From the NCBI GenBank assembly GCA_938015445.1, contig CALLPE010000008.1, positions 62,001-126,000 of the forward strand: a DNA stretch of 64,000 nucleotides, written 5' to 3'. The position numbers and the translations under genes were made by a program. Origin of the DNA: an uncultured Pirellulales bacterium. GTDB lineage: Bacteria > Planctomycetota > Planctomycetia > Pirellulales > Thermoguttaceae. Under the pieces are notes generated by a model. That model had not been told where the DNA came from. It searched no databases and worked only from the letters and a program-made list of their open reading frames with translations. Positions 17,282 through 26,448 of this stretch are shown piece by piece. How positions within the stretch are numbered: position 1 is the first letter of the stretch; each line of letters opens with the position of its first letter.

Positions 17282-18535
17282 ATGCCTCAGCAGTTAGGAG
17301 AGCTTACCTTCTTGCGCGAGCTTGCGCCGCGGTTTGCTATTCCAGTACCCGAGTTCCTGGAATGGCCCGCCGAACGCAAAGCCGTATCGGATTGTCTGGA
17401 CCGCTGGAAGACCGCGCTGGCCAAAGCGGACATTCTAGTAGGTGGCCGGGGAAAGGCGGGCTTGGTCGAACGGGTGGACTCCGCGGCCGATGCCATTCGG
17501 GCACTGAAGCGGCTGTCGGCCGCCGAGCTGAACGGACGCATGGCCCGTACCTCCTACCTGGTGCAGCACGTCCCCGCCAAGCACGAGGTTTATACGGCTA
17601 TCACCTACGATTCCCGTTGGCTCTCGCCGGCGATAACCTTATCGCTTAAAGGCGGGGTGGACGTGGAAACGATCGCCGAAAGCGACAAACGCACCTTCCC
17701 CGTAGACGTATATCAAGGTCTCGATGCCTACCAAGCCAGCGAGCTGTTGGAATCGCTGGGATGTCCGCGGCCGGTAATCAGTCCGTTGTCTCGGGCGCTG
17801 GTGAACTTGTGGGACATGTTCATCACCTCGGGGATGCGGATGTGCGAGGTCAACCCGTGGCGCATCACCCCCGATAACCGCCCGCTGGCCTGCGACTTCA
17901 AAGGCGTGCTGGACGAAGCCAACTTCAAGCACCGCAACATCGAGTTCGAGCTGCCCGAATACCCCGAAAGCGTTAGCGAGTTCCAACAAGAGATGGATCG
18001 CTGGAACGCGGCTTCGTATCAGGGGCAGGCGCACGTGAGCGATCTGGGGGGCAAGGGTGTGCTGCCGATACTGTTCGGGGGCGGGGCTTCGACGATCATC
18101 ATCGAGACTCTGCTTCAGTCGGGCGGAGACCCGATGTTCCTGTCCGACTTCGGCGGCAATCCACCCTACGACCGCATGCGCGGAACGGCCTCGATCTGCT
18201 TTCGGCACAAACTGGCCGATGCGGTGGTGCTGCTGATTCTGGGTGGCAAAGCGAACAATACCCGCATCGACGTGACCTTCCAGGCCATCGCCGACGCCCT
18301 GGCCGAGCACGCCCATCGTCGCAGCAGCGAATTGCCGGTGATCGTCGGCCGCGGTGGACCGCGGCTGGTACAAGGGCTGTTGGCCTTGCAGCGGTGTCTG
18401 GAGGAGTTGGGCTGGCCGTACACGATCTTCGGCCCCGATACGCCCATCACCATGGTGGCCCAGTATGCCGGCCGACTGTGCCAGTATCTGCGCAGCTCGA
18501 AAGAGGCGGAACCACAATCCCAGAAACAGCAATAA
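17282..18535 (+). CDS. aclB: ATP-citrate lyase beta-type subunit (ATP-grasp + citrate-binding domain)
   Basis: A 417-residue protein. The N-terminal half is a SucC-like ATP-grasp domain (ILVGGRGKAGLV, AITYDSRW, LSLKGGVDVETIAE, CEVNPWRIT, ACDFKGVLDE). The C-terminal half matches the ACL citrate-binding domain: LPILFGGGASTIIIETLLQ, LILGGKANNTRIDVTFQAIA, VIVGRGGPRLVQGLLAL and TIFGPDTPITMV. With the next gene it would form a two-subunit ATP-citrate lyase: citrate + ATP + CoA to acetyl-CoA + oxaloacetate + ADP + Pi. A related ATP-dependent citryl-CoA-type ligase is the alternative. The spacer to the partner gene is 33 bases. Confidence 0.8.
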   Translation: MPQQLGELTFLRELAPRFAIPVPEFLEWPAERKAVSDCLDRWKTALAKADILVGGRGKAGLVERVDSAADAIRALKRLSAAELNGRMARTSYLVQHVPAKHEVYTAITYDSRWLSPAITLSLKGGVDVETIAESDKRTFPVDVYQGLDAYQASELLESLGCPRPVISPLSRALVNLWDMFITSGMRMCEVNPWRITPDNRPLACDFKGVLDEANFKHRNIEFELPEYPESVSEFQQEMDRWNAASYQGQAHVSDLGGKGVLPILFGGGASTIIIETLLQSGGDPMFLSDFGGNPPYDRMRGTASICFRHKLADAVVLLILGGKANNTRIDVTFQAIADALAEHAHRRSSELPVIVGRGGPRLVQGLLALQRCLEELGWPYTIFGPDTPITMVAQYAGRLCQYLRSSKEAEPQSQKQQ

Positions 18536-18568
18536 CCGGAGCCAAGAGCACAACAGGAACACTCTGCC

Positions 18569-20641
18569 ATGCGCGCCACGAAGCTGACGGATATTTTGCG
18601 CCGGGGGGATCGGGTGGCGGTGTCCAACATCACCGGCCGCGAGGCCAGCAAAGTTACCGACATCAGCCAGCGGTACTGCGGGAATATTGTGGGCGGCTGG
18701 GCGCTGGGTAAAGGCGGCGACCAACTACCGGTTGGTCCAGATTCTTCCTTGCCGGTCTTCGCCGATTACGCCGACCTGCTCGAGCACCTGCCCCCGGAAC
18801 AGCATCCCAATAAGATCGTCATCTACTCGCCGCCGGAAGCCGTCTACGGCGAAGTAAAAAATGTGGTGAAGTTCTCGCGCGGCGCCGTGGAAACGATCTT
18901 CATCATCACCGAGAACGTCTCGATCGAAGTGTCGGCCAAGATTTACAAGCTGTGCCGGGCCGAGAATATCGACGTGCTGGGCTGCAACACGCTGGGAGTG
19001 ATAAATGCCACCGAGCACGTGCGCGTTGGCGCCGTGGGCGGCGACGCCCCCGAAGAAACCTTCCATCCCGGTAGCGCCACGATAATCTCCAACAGCGGAA
19101 ATATGGTCAACACCATGGCCTCGTACTTGTACGGGGCGGGCATCGGCACGCGCTTCGGCATTTCCACCGGCAAAGACCAGTTGATCCTCACGCCATTGCG
19201 CGATCTGCTGGAATTGGTGCTGGCCGACGAACTTACCCAGTTGCTCGTCCTGTACGTCGAACCAGGGGGACTGTACGAGCAGATCGCCATCCAATGGATG
19301 CGCGAGGTCAACTTCTCCAAACCGATGATCGTGTACGTGGGGGGCGAAGTGGCCGAACGCTGCAACGTATCGCTGGGCCATGCCGGGGCGGTGGTCGAAG
19401 GGGCAGGCACCAGCGCACGCGACAAGAAGGCCCTGTTCGACGACTACCTGCAAGCTCCGCCGTTTGCGCCGGGAATGACCTTCCCGCCAGATCGCCCGCC
19501 GCTACGCGGCCTCCGCCTGGAAGCCCTGCACGACCTGCCCGAAGCCGCCCGGGTGCTCTACGACATCCTGGGCCGCGAGCGCGACTACCGCCACTACCAC
19601 CCGCTGCGGCTCAATCCCTGGCTGAAGAACATGGGCCGGTTGGGTACGCGCTTGCCGCCGGCGCTGGTGTTGGGCGAAGGGGTGATCCCATCGCCCTACA
19701 AAGAGCAGATCGAAGAGTTCCACCGCACCCAGTTCGGCCGACTGCCTGCCCGCCGCGACATGCGCAACGCCAGCCACGCCTCGTCGAACGACGGAGCCAC
19801 GCCGCGGATTTACGGGCGCAGCGTGCTGCGGCTGATGGATACCCGCAGTTTCGCCTACTCGCTGATACTGGCCTGGACCGGTTATCCGCCCTCCAGGGAT
19901 TTCGAGCCGCAGTTGGTGGAAAAGACATTGGTGGCGGCGATGACCAACGGGCCGGGCACGATTTCGGCCCAAGCGGCCAAGCTATCGGCCTCGGCTGGCA
20001 ACAGTCCGCACGTGGCCATGATAGCCACGCTGGCGGCCATCGGCGAGGTTCACGGCGGCAATGGCAAGGAGGCCGTTTCGTTGATGGTCGATCGGTTCGC
20101 CAATTCCGAACTGACCAACCCTTACGATCCGGCCCGCCGCGAGCTGGTCGAGCAAAAGGCTCGCCAGGCGGCGACTGAAATACTGCGCCGCAAACGGGCC
20201 GCGGCCGAGCAGGATGTGCCGTTTCAGCGGGTACCGTGTCTGGGGCACCCGGTGTATCGGACCGAAGAGGTCAACTACGATCCGCGCGAACAAGTGATTG
20301 CCCGCTTTTTGGAACAGATCGGCGTGTATCACGCCTTCCTGGACTTTTACCACCGGTTGGCGTTTGCCATGCGTCAGGTGGGAGTGACGCGAAACGTGCT
20401 GGCCGTCAATGTCGATGCAGCAATAGCGTGCGTGTGGTTGGGAATATGTTGGCCGCTGTTGTGCGAGAAGAAACTTTCGGTCGAGCGGGCCAAGAACATC
20501 GCCGTGGCGGCCTTCGCCTTGGGCCGGGTGGCCGGGGGAGCCAGCGAATACTTCGATCATGCCGACTTCGGCGAACCGATGGATATGCGCATCCCGGTGG
20601 CGGAGTGCGTCGCGCTTACTCCCTACACCGAAGAAGCTTGA
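18569..20641 (+). CDS. aclA: ATP-citrate lyase alpha-type subunit (SucD + citrate-synthase-like domain)
   Basis: A 690-residue protein. Residues ~1-330 are a SucD-like CoA-binding/ligase domain, with the phospho-histidine loop SLGHAGAVVEGAG (His near 271) and IISNSGNMVNTMASYL. Residues ~400-680 are a citrate-synthase/citryl-CoA-lyase-like domain: GPGTISAQAAKLSASAGNSP, GEVHGGNGKEAV, LGHPVYR followed by YDPREQ, and VLAVNVDAAIACVW. This is the fused arrangement of AclA in Chlorobi-type ATP-citrate lyases. The reaction direction in the cell, and citrate against 2-methylcitrate as substrate, cannot be read from sequence. Confidence 0.8.
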   Translation: MRATKLTDILRRGDRVAVSNITGREASKVTDISQRYCGNIVGGWALGKGGDQLPVGPDSSLPVFADYADLLEHLPPEQHPNKIVIYSPPEAVYGEVKNVVKFSRGAVETIFIITENVSIEVSAKIYKLCRAENIDVLGCNTLGVINATEHVRVGAVGGDAPEETFHPGSATIISNSGNMVNTMASYLYGAGIGTRFGISTGKDQLILTPLRDLLELVLADELTQLLVLYVEPGGLYEQIAIQWMREVNFSKPMIVYVGGEVAERCNVSLGHAGAVVEGAGTSARDKKALFDDYLQAPPFAPGMTFPPDRPPLRGLRLEALHDLPEAARVLYDILGRERDYRHYHPLRLNPWLKNMGRLGTRLPPALVLGEGVIPSPYKEQIEEFHRTQFGRLPARRDMRNASHASSNDGATPRIYGRSVLRLMDTRSFAYSLILAWTGYPPSRDFEPQLVEKTLVAAMTNGPGTISAQAAKLSASAGNSPHVAMIATLAAIGEVHGGNGKEAVSLMVDRFANSELTNPYDPARRELVEQKARQAATEILRRKRAAAEQDVPFQRVPCLGHPVYRTEEVNYDPREQVIARFLEQIGVYHAFLDFYHRLAFAMRQVGVTRNVLAVNVDAAIACVWLGICWPLLCEKKLSVERAKNIAVAAFALGRVAGGASEYFDHADFGEPMDMRIPVAECVALTPYTEEA

Positions 20642-20742
20642 ACCGGGCTGGGCAAGAACGCTGTCCTTCGGCGAAATGCCGCTCGGCTTAGCCCTGGCCG
20701 CTCATCCCCGGCTAGGCAAGTCAGCCGGGGCATCCGGGCGGG

Positions 20743-21909
20743 TCACACGACCGACCAATGGGGATCGGGCTTATCGAGGACGACCGGCGAGGCTCCGGCC
20801 TGAAGAGACGCTACCTGTTGCTCGGCTGCGCTGACGGCCGCCGCATCGGCGTGCGCTTCGATTACCAGATCGAAGCTGCGCGACTGGCCCGGCGCTAGCA
20901 ACGCCACTCGGCCGCGCTGCTGCTCGAACGGCTTGGGATTGGGGAAATTGATTCCCGGCTCCAAGCCAGTCACATATCCATCTGGTACCGCCTGCCGGTT
21001 CTTCCACAGGGTAAAGTAGGGCAACTGCTGCTTGTTGAACCGCACGGTAACGCCCTGCGTCCCGGTGGCATTGCGGAGCGTGGCCTGGGTACGTCCCTCG
21101 GTATCGGCCCGCAGGTCGAGGAAGAATACCGCCTCCGGTGCAGCGGGAGTTTCCGGGCCGTAGCAGTCCCAGTGCGGCAAAGTGCTAGCGGCCGTGGCGT
21201 CGCGGGGTGCGACCTTCGCCGCCGGCGCCACCACGCGCGCCCCCGGCTCCAACAGCGGCGCGCCAAAGTTGATGTGATAGAGCAGCTCCATGTCGCCCGG
21301 CTCGGCGGAGATGTTGGTCACCGTATCGCGGATGGCGAACCACGGCTGGCCGACTTTGGTGGAAACGACCGTCTCCAACCGCAATTTAGCGCCGAACAGG
21401 CGTGCTTCGTCGACCACGCCGCGAACGGATATATCGCCGCTGGTGTCGTCGATGGCCACGCTGACGTGATGGGCCGGGATGTTGGCAATCTTGCCGTGCA
21501 GCGGATAGCGTACCGTGCCGTTGGGGTTGAATACCGGCGCCCCGTTGCTCTCCAGCCCGCAGCGAACCACTAGTTCGTCGAACCCGTCCAGCCAACCGAT
21601 GCCGCTCGGTTCCCAAAGGTTGACGAACGCCGGATGCACTGGGCCGCGGACGGGCGAATCCCATTTCAATTGCAGCCCGCCGAGACTTGCCCGCCAGATG
21701 CCCATTCCGCGCGTGGGCACGACGACCAGCCGCAGCAAGCCGTTGTGCACTTCGATCACGTCTACCCCTTGCCGCAGCCCGCCGCGCAAGGTGCGTTTTA
21801 CCACCGCGTAGCCTGCCGCCTTTCCGCCCAATTGATCGCAGCTCAGGCTGATCTGCTCGACGTAGATTTCTTGCTGCACGTCGGTAAGAACCCAGGTTCG
21901 TGCGGCCAT
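20743..21909 (-). CDS. DUF4432 galactose-mutarotase-like protein
   Basis: A 388-residue protein. ATG 21909 is supported by AAGGAG about 8 bases upstream; an in-frame extension to 21963 has no such site. The sequence has the beta-supersandwich pattern of aldose-1-epimerase-like DUF4432 proteins: LRLVVVPTRGMGIWRASLGG, WDSPVRGPVHPAFVNLWEPSG, LVVRCGLESNGAPVF, LHGKIANIPAH, and PYFTLWKNRQAV near the C-terminus. It probably binds or converts a sugar or sugar acid in the cytoplasm. It is convergent with the acl operon and stands alone. Confidence 0.85.
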   Translation of the reverse strand: MAARTWVLTDVQQEIYVEQISLSCDQLGGKAAGYAVVKRTLRGGLRQGVDVIEVHNGLLRLVVVPTRGMGIWRASLGGLQLKWDSPVRGPVHPAFVNLWEPSGIGWLDGFDELVVRCGLESNGAPVFNPNGTVRYPLHGKIANIPAHHVSVAIDDTSGDISVRGVVDEARLFGAKLRLETVVSTKVGQPWFAIRDTVTNISAEPGDMELLYHINFGAPLLEPGARVVAPAAKVAPRDATAASTLPHWDCYGPETPAAPEAVFFLDLRADTEGRTQATLRNATGTQGVTVRFNKQQLPYFTLWKNRQAVPDGYVTGLEPGINFPNPKPFEQQRGRVALLAPGQSRSFDLVIEAHADAAAVSAAEQQVASLQAGASPVVLDKPDPHWSVV

Positions 21910-22065
21910 TGTGGCATCTCCTTGTGTGAGGACGATCTGAATTAGAGCTTCTAACAAAACCACCTATTCTGGCACCGTGTCGCCGGCACATCGGCTAGTC
22001 AAGGCTTTTTGATGGTTCTGTTTTGTTACAGCCTCTTACCAAGCTGTATGGCTATCGTGGAAAGC

Positions 22066-24111
22066 TCACTGCCGCAATTGGGCACCGTGACGGGCATTGC
22101 AAGCGGCGACGATCTGCTCGCGCAGTTGGTCGGCCTGTTGGTTGGTCAGTGTTCCTTCGGCCCACCGGAGCACAATGCTCAGCAGCAGGCTCTTCTTGCC
22201 TTCGCCGAGTTTGCTGGGATCGCGGTAGGTGTCGCGGTATTCTAGCCGCTCCAGATACTGTCCGCACGTCTGGCGGACCGTGACCGCCACGTCGGCCCAA
22301 CGCACCTGCTCGTCGACCACCAAATTCAAATCGCGCGCCACAGCGGGATATGGCGATAGCGGTGTGTAAGTGGGCAGCAAATTGGCGTCGCGCAACAGCG
22401 GTTCCAGGCGGACTTCGGCGATACTGGTGCGGCCGCGAAGCTTGAACCGCTCGGCGCCTTCGGCAGTAATCGCGCCGATGTACGCCACCGGCTGGCCGCG
22501 GTACGTCATCGAGCACGATTGCAACGGGTCCAACAGCGGCACCGTGCAGGTTTCGGCGTATGCCGTCTCGGGCAAGCGCGACTCTGCCAGCATTGCTTCC
22601 ACTACGCCTTTCAGCGCCCAAAAATCCCGACCGCTCACTACCGCCAGCATCAGTTCTTCGCGCGGTAGGCCTACCCCTTGCGGCAAATAGACATGGGCGA
22701 TCTCGTACAAATCGGCTTCGGCGTTGCCCAGCGATTGGTTGAACTGGCGCGTCTGCAACAGGCTGGGAATCAAACTGCGGCGCAATACCTGACAGCCGCG
22801 CAACACTGGCAACAGCGTGCGCAGCGGCGGTTCGTCGCTCCACGGGCTGAACGCGGCCGAGCTGGCCTCGTCGATGATGCTTACGGTTATCGCTTCGTCG
22901 ATCCCTGCCGCCGCCAGCACCTGCCGCAGCTTGCCTAGCACGCGGTCTTGGCGAGTGCGGGCCGAAGGGGCGATAGGTATGGGCACATCGTCGGGAATCT
23001 TGTCGTAGCCGTGGATGCGCGCCACTTCTTCGACAAGGTCGATCTCTCGCTGCAAATCGCGCCGCCAACTGGGAGCGATCACCGTGACGGACTGCCCGCC
23101 CTTCTCCGCCACTGGCGAGGCTGTTAGTTCCGCCGGCTGCTCCTGACAACCCAAGGCCAGCAGTATCTGGCGGACTACCTGGGGCTCCACGTCGATCCCC
23201 AGAATTCGCTTGAGCTGACTGAACCGCAAAGTGATCGGTTTTCGTTCGGGCAGAGCTTCTATCACATCGACTGCCCCGGCCGCCAGTTCCCCGCCGGCGA
23301 TCTCCAGGATCAGTTCTGCGCAGCGGCGGCTGGCCCAGTCGATGCCTTCCGGGTCCACGCCGCGCTCGAAGCGGTAGGACGAATCGCTTTGCAGTCCCAG
23401 TTTGCGGCTGGTGCTGCGGATGGAAAGCGGGTCGAAACCTGCCGATTCAATGAGCACGTCGCGGGTAGAAGGTGAGATTTCTGTGGCCGCTCCGCCCATC
23501 ACGCCGGCGATCGCCACCGGGTCGGTTGCGTCGGCGATGACGCACATCTGCTCGTCAAGCTCGTAGAGTTTATGGTCGATTGCTTCGATCGTCTCGCCTG
23601 GCCGTGCGCGGCGAACGATGATCGTCGCTCCTTTCAGCCTGCCGTAATCGAAAGTGTGCAGCGGCTGTCCGCACTCCATCAGCACGTAGTTGGAAATATC
23701 GACCACGTTGTTGACCGGGGTCAGCCCCAGCGTTTCCAGCCGACGCACGAGCCACTGCGGGCTGGGGCCGACCTTTACTCCGCGTACAACCCGGGCGGAA
23801 TATCGCCAGCAGAGGTCCGGGCAGTCGATGCGAACCTTGATCAGCGACTCGACGGGCGTGCGGCCTTCCTTGGGCCGGGCCGGCGGCAAACGCAACGGTA
23901 CACCGAACACCGCAGCCGCCTCCCGCGCTATGCCTAGATGACACAGGCAGTCGGGCCGGTTGCTGGTGATCTCCAATTCGATGGCCAGGTCGTCGCCCAC
24001 TGACCTGCTGCCCTCGTGATTCAGCCCAGCCATCGTCAGGCGGCGCGCAACTTCCTCTGGGGATACATCCAGCGCGACGTAATCTTGCAGCCACTGCCAG
24101 GAAACGATCAT
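22066..24111 (-). CDS. pheT: Phenylalanine--tRNA ligase beta subunit, short form
   Basis: A 681-residue protein, against roughly 790-800 in most bacteria. It starts IVSWQWLQDYVALDVSPEEVA and passes directly from GLNHEGSRSVGD to LAIELEITSNRPDCLCHLGIAREAA, so the EMAP-II-like tRNA-binding domain normally inserted there is missing. The B3/B4 editing region (YVLMECGQPLHTFDYGRL), B5, the catalytic-like core and the C-terminal anticodon-binding FDX-ACB domain (LSPYPAVARDLNLVVDEQVRW, ending AEGTLTNQQADQL) are present. With PheS it forms the (alpha-beta)2 enzyme charging tRNA-Phe. It is separated from pheS by 462 bases, unusually far. Confidence 0.95.
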   Translation of the reverse strand: MIVSWQWLQDYVALDVSPEEVARRLTMAGLNHEGSRSVGDDLAIELEITSNRPDCLCHLGIAREAAAVFGVPLRLPPARPKEGRTPVESLIKVRIDCPDLCWRYSARVVRGVKVGPSPQWLVRRLETLGLTPVNNVVDISNYVLMECGQPLHTFDYGRLKGATIIVRRARPGETIEAIDHKLYELDEQMCVIADATDPVAIAGVMGGAATEISPSTRDVLIESAGFDPLSIRSTSRKLGLQSDSSYRFERGVDPEGIDWASRRCAELILEIAGGELAAGAVDVIEALPERKPITLRFSQLKRILGIDVEPQVVRQILLALGCQEQPAELTASPVAEKGGQSVTVIAPSWRRDLQREIDLVEEVARIHGYDKIPDDVPIPIAPSARTRQDRVLGKLRQVLAAAGIDEAITVSIIDEASSAAFSPWSDEPPLRTLLPVLRGCQVLRRSLIPSLLQTRQFNQSLGNAEADLYEIAHVYLPQGVGLPREELMLAVVSGRDFWALKGVVEAMLAESRLPETAYAETCTVPLLDPLQSCSMTYRGQPVAYIGAITAEGAERFKLRGRTSIAEVRLEPLLRDANLLPTYTPLSPYPAVARDLNLVVDEQVRWADVAVTVRQTCGQYLERLEYRDTYRDPSKLGEGKKSLLLSIVLRWAEGTLTNQQADQLREQIVAACNARHGAQLRQ

Positions 24112-24573
24112 GGTGTAAAGGAAAGAAAAGTAATTGCGCCTACTCGATGAAGCGCCAGGTATGAACCGCTGTTACCTAGCACCCCAAAATCGCTCATCGA
24201 TCGCCACTGCTATACGGGTTTGGGCCACCGCACTACTGAGGTGCTTCGGGCACCGCACTACTGAGCTGCTTTGCGCCGGGGAAGCACCGTGCGGGCTTAT
24301 GCCGCTTGATGTAAGCGACGCAGCCCCTGCCGCCGCCTCTGAAGCAACCTCGCTTGAGCGTCGGCCATTTGGCCTGGACACTCTTTGTGTCTTTGTGCCT
24401 TGGTGGCGTCTTTGTAACTGGAGTCACACTTTGTAACTGGAGTCACAAAGCCTTGGTGGTGCGACTGTGCTTTTGGAACGACAACTCCTTGATAGTGTGT
24501 GTGCAACTGCAATCACAAAGCCTTGGTATCACAAGGCCTTCGTGGTGTGTGCAACTGAAACCAGAAACTGGAC
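24112..24573. other. 462-bp repeat-bearing spacer between pheS and pheT
   Basis: Contains a 25-bp-period duplication (CACCGCACTACTGAG at 24226-24240 and again at 24251-24265). It also has a cluster of CTTTGTGTCTTTGTGCCTTGG-like sequences with ACTGGAGTCACA repeats at ~24375-24560. No gene was recognised. The ribosome binding site for pheT (AAAGGAAAG-type, ~24118-24128 on the minus strand) lies at its pheT-proximal end. Confidence 0.7.
24375..24560. repeat. CTTTGTG/CCTTGGTGG dispersed-type repeat cluster
   Basis: Reads CTCTTTGTGTCTTTGTGCCT then TGGTGGCGTC. After that, units of TTTGTAACTGGAGTCACA (twice), CAAAGCCTTGGTGGTGCGACTGT, GCAACTGCAATCACAAAGCC, TTGGTATCACAAGGCC and TTCGTGGTGTGTGCAACTG follow. 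Related fragments occur at ~5250 (CACCACCAAGGCACCAACACA) and at ~27862 (CTCTTTGCGTCTTTGTAG). Confidence 0.7.
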
Positions 24574-25656
24574 TCAGAACTGGTGCAAGAACCTCACGTC
24601 GTTGCGGAAGAACTGGCGGATGTCGGTCACGCCATGTCGGCGGGCGCAGATGCGTTCGATGCCCAGCCCGAAGGCGAACCCGCTGTACACCTCCGGATCG
24701 TAGCCGACGGCCCTGAGCACGTTGGGATCGACCATGCCTGCTCCACCCATCTCGATCCATCCGCTTTCCCAGGTCATGTCCACTTCCACACTCGGCTCGG
24801 TGAAGGGGAAGAAAGAGGGACGAAAGCGGATTTCCACGTCGGGAGCGAAGGCCATGCGGGCCAGCAAGCGCAGGGTGCTTTTCAGGTGGCCCATCGTCAC
24901 GTCGCGGTCCACCATCAAGCCTTCGATTTGATGGAACATGGGGAAATGGGTGTCGTCGGGGGTGTCGGGGCGATATACCCGACCACAGGAGATTACCCGC
25001 ACCGGCGGACGCATCTGCTCCATCACCCGAATCTGCACTGTACTGGTCTGGCTGCGCAGCAGTCGGGGCGGGGCCTCGGTCGGGTTGAGTGACGGTGCGC
25101 CGCCGTTAGGTATTTCGGTTGCACACCGGGCCGCCGTCGCCAGGTAGAAGTTATCCAGCGGATCGCGGGCCGGGTGCTCTGGCGGAATGTTCAACGCCTC
25201 GAAGTTGTGCCACTCGTCTTCCACTTCCGGCCCTTCAGCAACCGCAAAGCCCAGCCGACCCATGATGTCCTTCAGTTCCTCGATGGTCTGGGTGATCGGG
25301 TGCAAGCGTCCCAGCCGCAATGCAGTCCCAGGCACCGTAGGATCAAACGCCCGCTGCCGCTGCGCCTCGGCCTGCTGACGACTGCGCATGGCAATCCGCT
25401 CCGCGGCGCCGTCGAGGCCGGCCTCTACCTTCCGCTTCAACTCGTTGAACCGCTTGCCCGCCGCCGGGTTGGCAGTCGCCGGCACCGCGCCCAACGCCTT
25501 CTGGAGTTGCTTGATGCGTCCGCTGCGGGCGCCGAGGAACTCGATGCGGGCCGCTTCGAGCTGTTTGGAATCGCAGGCCGCCTCGGCCGCCGCAAAGGCA
25601 GCTAAGGCCTGCGCTTCCAGAATATCGCATTGCTGGAGGAACTCGTCGGGTGACAT
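24574..25656 (-). CDS. pheS: Phenylalanine--tRNA ligase alpha subunit
   Basis: 360 residues from ATG 25656; an in-frame GTG at 25710 would add 18 residues that do not look like PheS. The N-terminal coiled coil ([20 protein letters not shown]) is followed by the class II catalytic core: [87 protein letters not shown] and [15 protein letters not shown]. Between DNFYL and LLRSQTS lies an insertion of about 25 residues that is not usual. The gene is in a minus-strand series with rplT and rpmI upstream. Confidence 0.95.
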   Translation of the reverse strand: MSPDEFLQQCDILEAQALAAFAAAEAACDSKQLEAARIEFLGARSGRIKQLQKALGAVPATANPAAGKRFNELKRKVEAGLDGAAERIAMRSRQQAEAQRQRAFDPTVPGTALRLGRLHPITQTIEELKDIMGRLGFAVAEGPEVEDEWHNFEALNIPPEHPARDPLDNFYLATAARCATEIPNGGAPSLNPTEAPPRLLRSQTSTVQIRVMEQMRPPVRVISCGRVYRPDTPDDTHFPMFHQIEGLMVDRDVTMGHLKSTLRLLARMAFAPDVEIRFRPSFFPFTEPSVEVDMTWESGWIEMGGAGMVDPNVLRAVGYDPEVYSGFAFGLGIERICARRHGVTDIRQFFRNDVRFLHQF

Positions 25657-25852
25657 CAGTTCGCCCACTGCAAGCCGTTGCTGAACCGCCAAACGAAGCT
25701 CAGTCACCAAACAGGACCATCAGGCCGGGAGGGAAGAAAACGGCCCATACGGAGGCCAGCTCGCCGTGACTGGCTAATGGCCCAGCGCCGGTAGGCGCGG
25801 CACATCGGCAGCGCTTGGCGACCAGCCGATAAGCGGACCGGCGCGGCATAGC

Positions 25853-26224
25853 TCAAACAGCTCCCACCGGCGTTGGCAGCGCCGCCTTGACCAACCCTAC
25901 CACTGCGTCGAAGGCGGTCGGATCATTGACGGCCATCTCGGCCAGTGTCTTTCGATCCAGCATGATGTTGGCCCGCTTCAGACCCGCTATGAACTCGCTG
26001 TACCGTAGGCCGCGCTGCCGGGCAGCGGCGTTGATGCGGATGATCCACAGGCTGCGGAACTCGCGTTTGCGTACACGTCGGTCGCGGGTGGCGTATCTGC
26101 CGGCGCGCAACAGCGTCTCCTTGGCGGTCCGCAATAGCCTGCGCCGACCGCCCACGTAACCCTCGACTTTCTTCAGTAGTCGCCTTCTTCGCTTGGTCTT
26201 CGCCGGACCGTTGGTCGTCCTCAT
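25853..26224 (-). CDS. rplT: 50S ribosomal protein L20
   Basis: 123 residues starting at ATG 26224 ([20 protein letters not shown]). Upstream in-frame sequence to 26350 is not L20. The basic N-terminal extension, the [21 protein letters not shown] segment and the globular domain ([20 protein letters not shown], then [18 protein letters not shown]) are textbook L20. It binds 23S rRNA early in large-subunit assembly and in many bacteria represses its own operon. It lies 224 bases after rpmI, an unusually long spacer. Confidence 0.97.
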   Translation of the reverse strand: MRTTNGPAKTKRRRRLLKKVEGYVGGRRRLLRTAKETLLRAGRYATRDRRVRKREFRSLWIIRINAAARQRGLRYSEFIAGLKRANIMLDRKTLAEMAVNDPTAFDAVVGLVKAALPTPVGAV

Positions 26225-26385
26225 GGCAGAACCTCGTTGAATGCTGGGCTGTTTTGGTAGTCGCCGGTCATCGACCCGCCGACTGCCGGTACCAGGTCGA
26301 CGATGCACTGGGCAGCGATACCAGGCACTGCGCGACAACGCTGGGTACAATGGGCGGTGCCAGGGCGGCCGTGTATCGCCGGGGC

Positions 26386-26423
26386 GTCGAATTATCGTAT
26401 TCTGGTCGAATTATGATAGCTTA
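26386..26423. repeat. 19-bp-period GTCGAATTAT duplication between rpmI and rplT
   Basis: GTCGAATTATCGTATTCTG at 26386 is followed by GTCGAATTATGATAGCTTA at 26405. The first ten bases of the two units are identical. Confidence 0.6.
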
Positions 26424-26448
26424 TGAGCGGCTGCGAATTGCTTGCGAA

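Noticed and set aside
22052-23149. Second minus-strand frame inside pheT
   Set aside because: Arg/Ala-rich shadow in another frame of a complete pheT.
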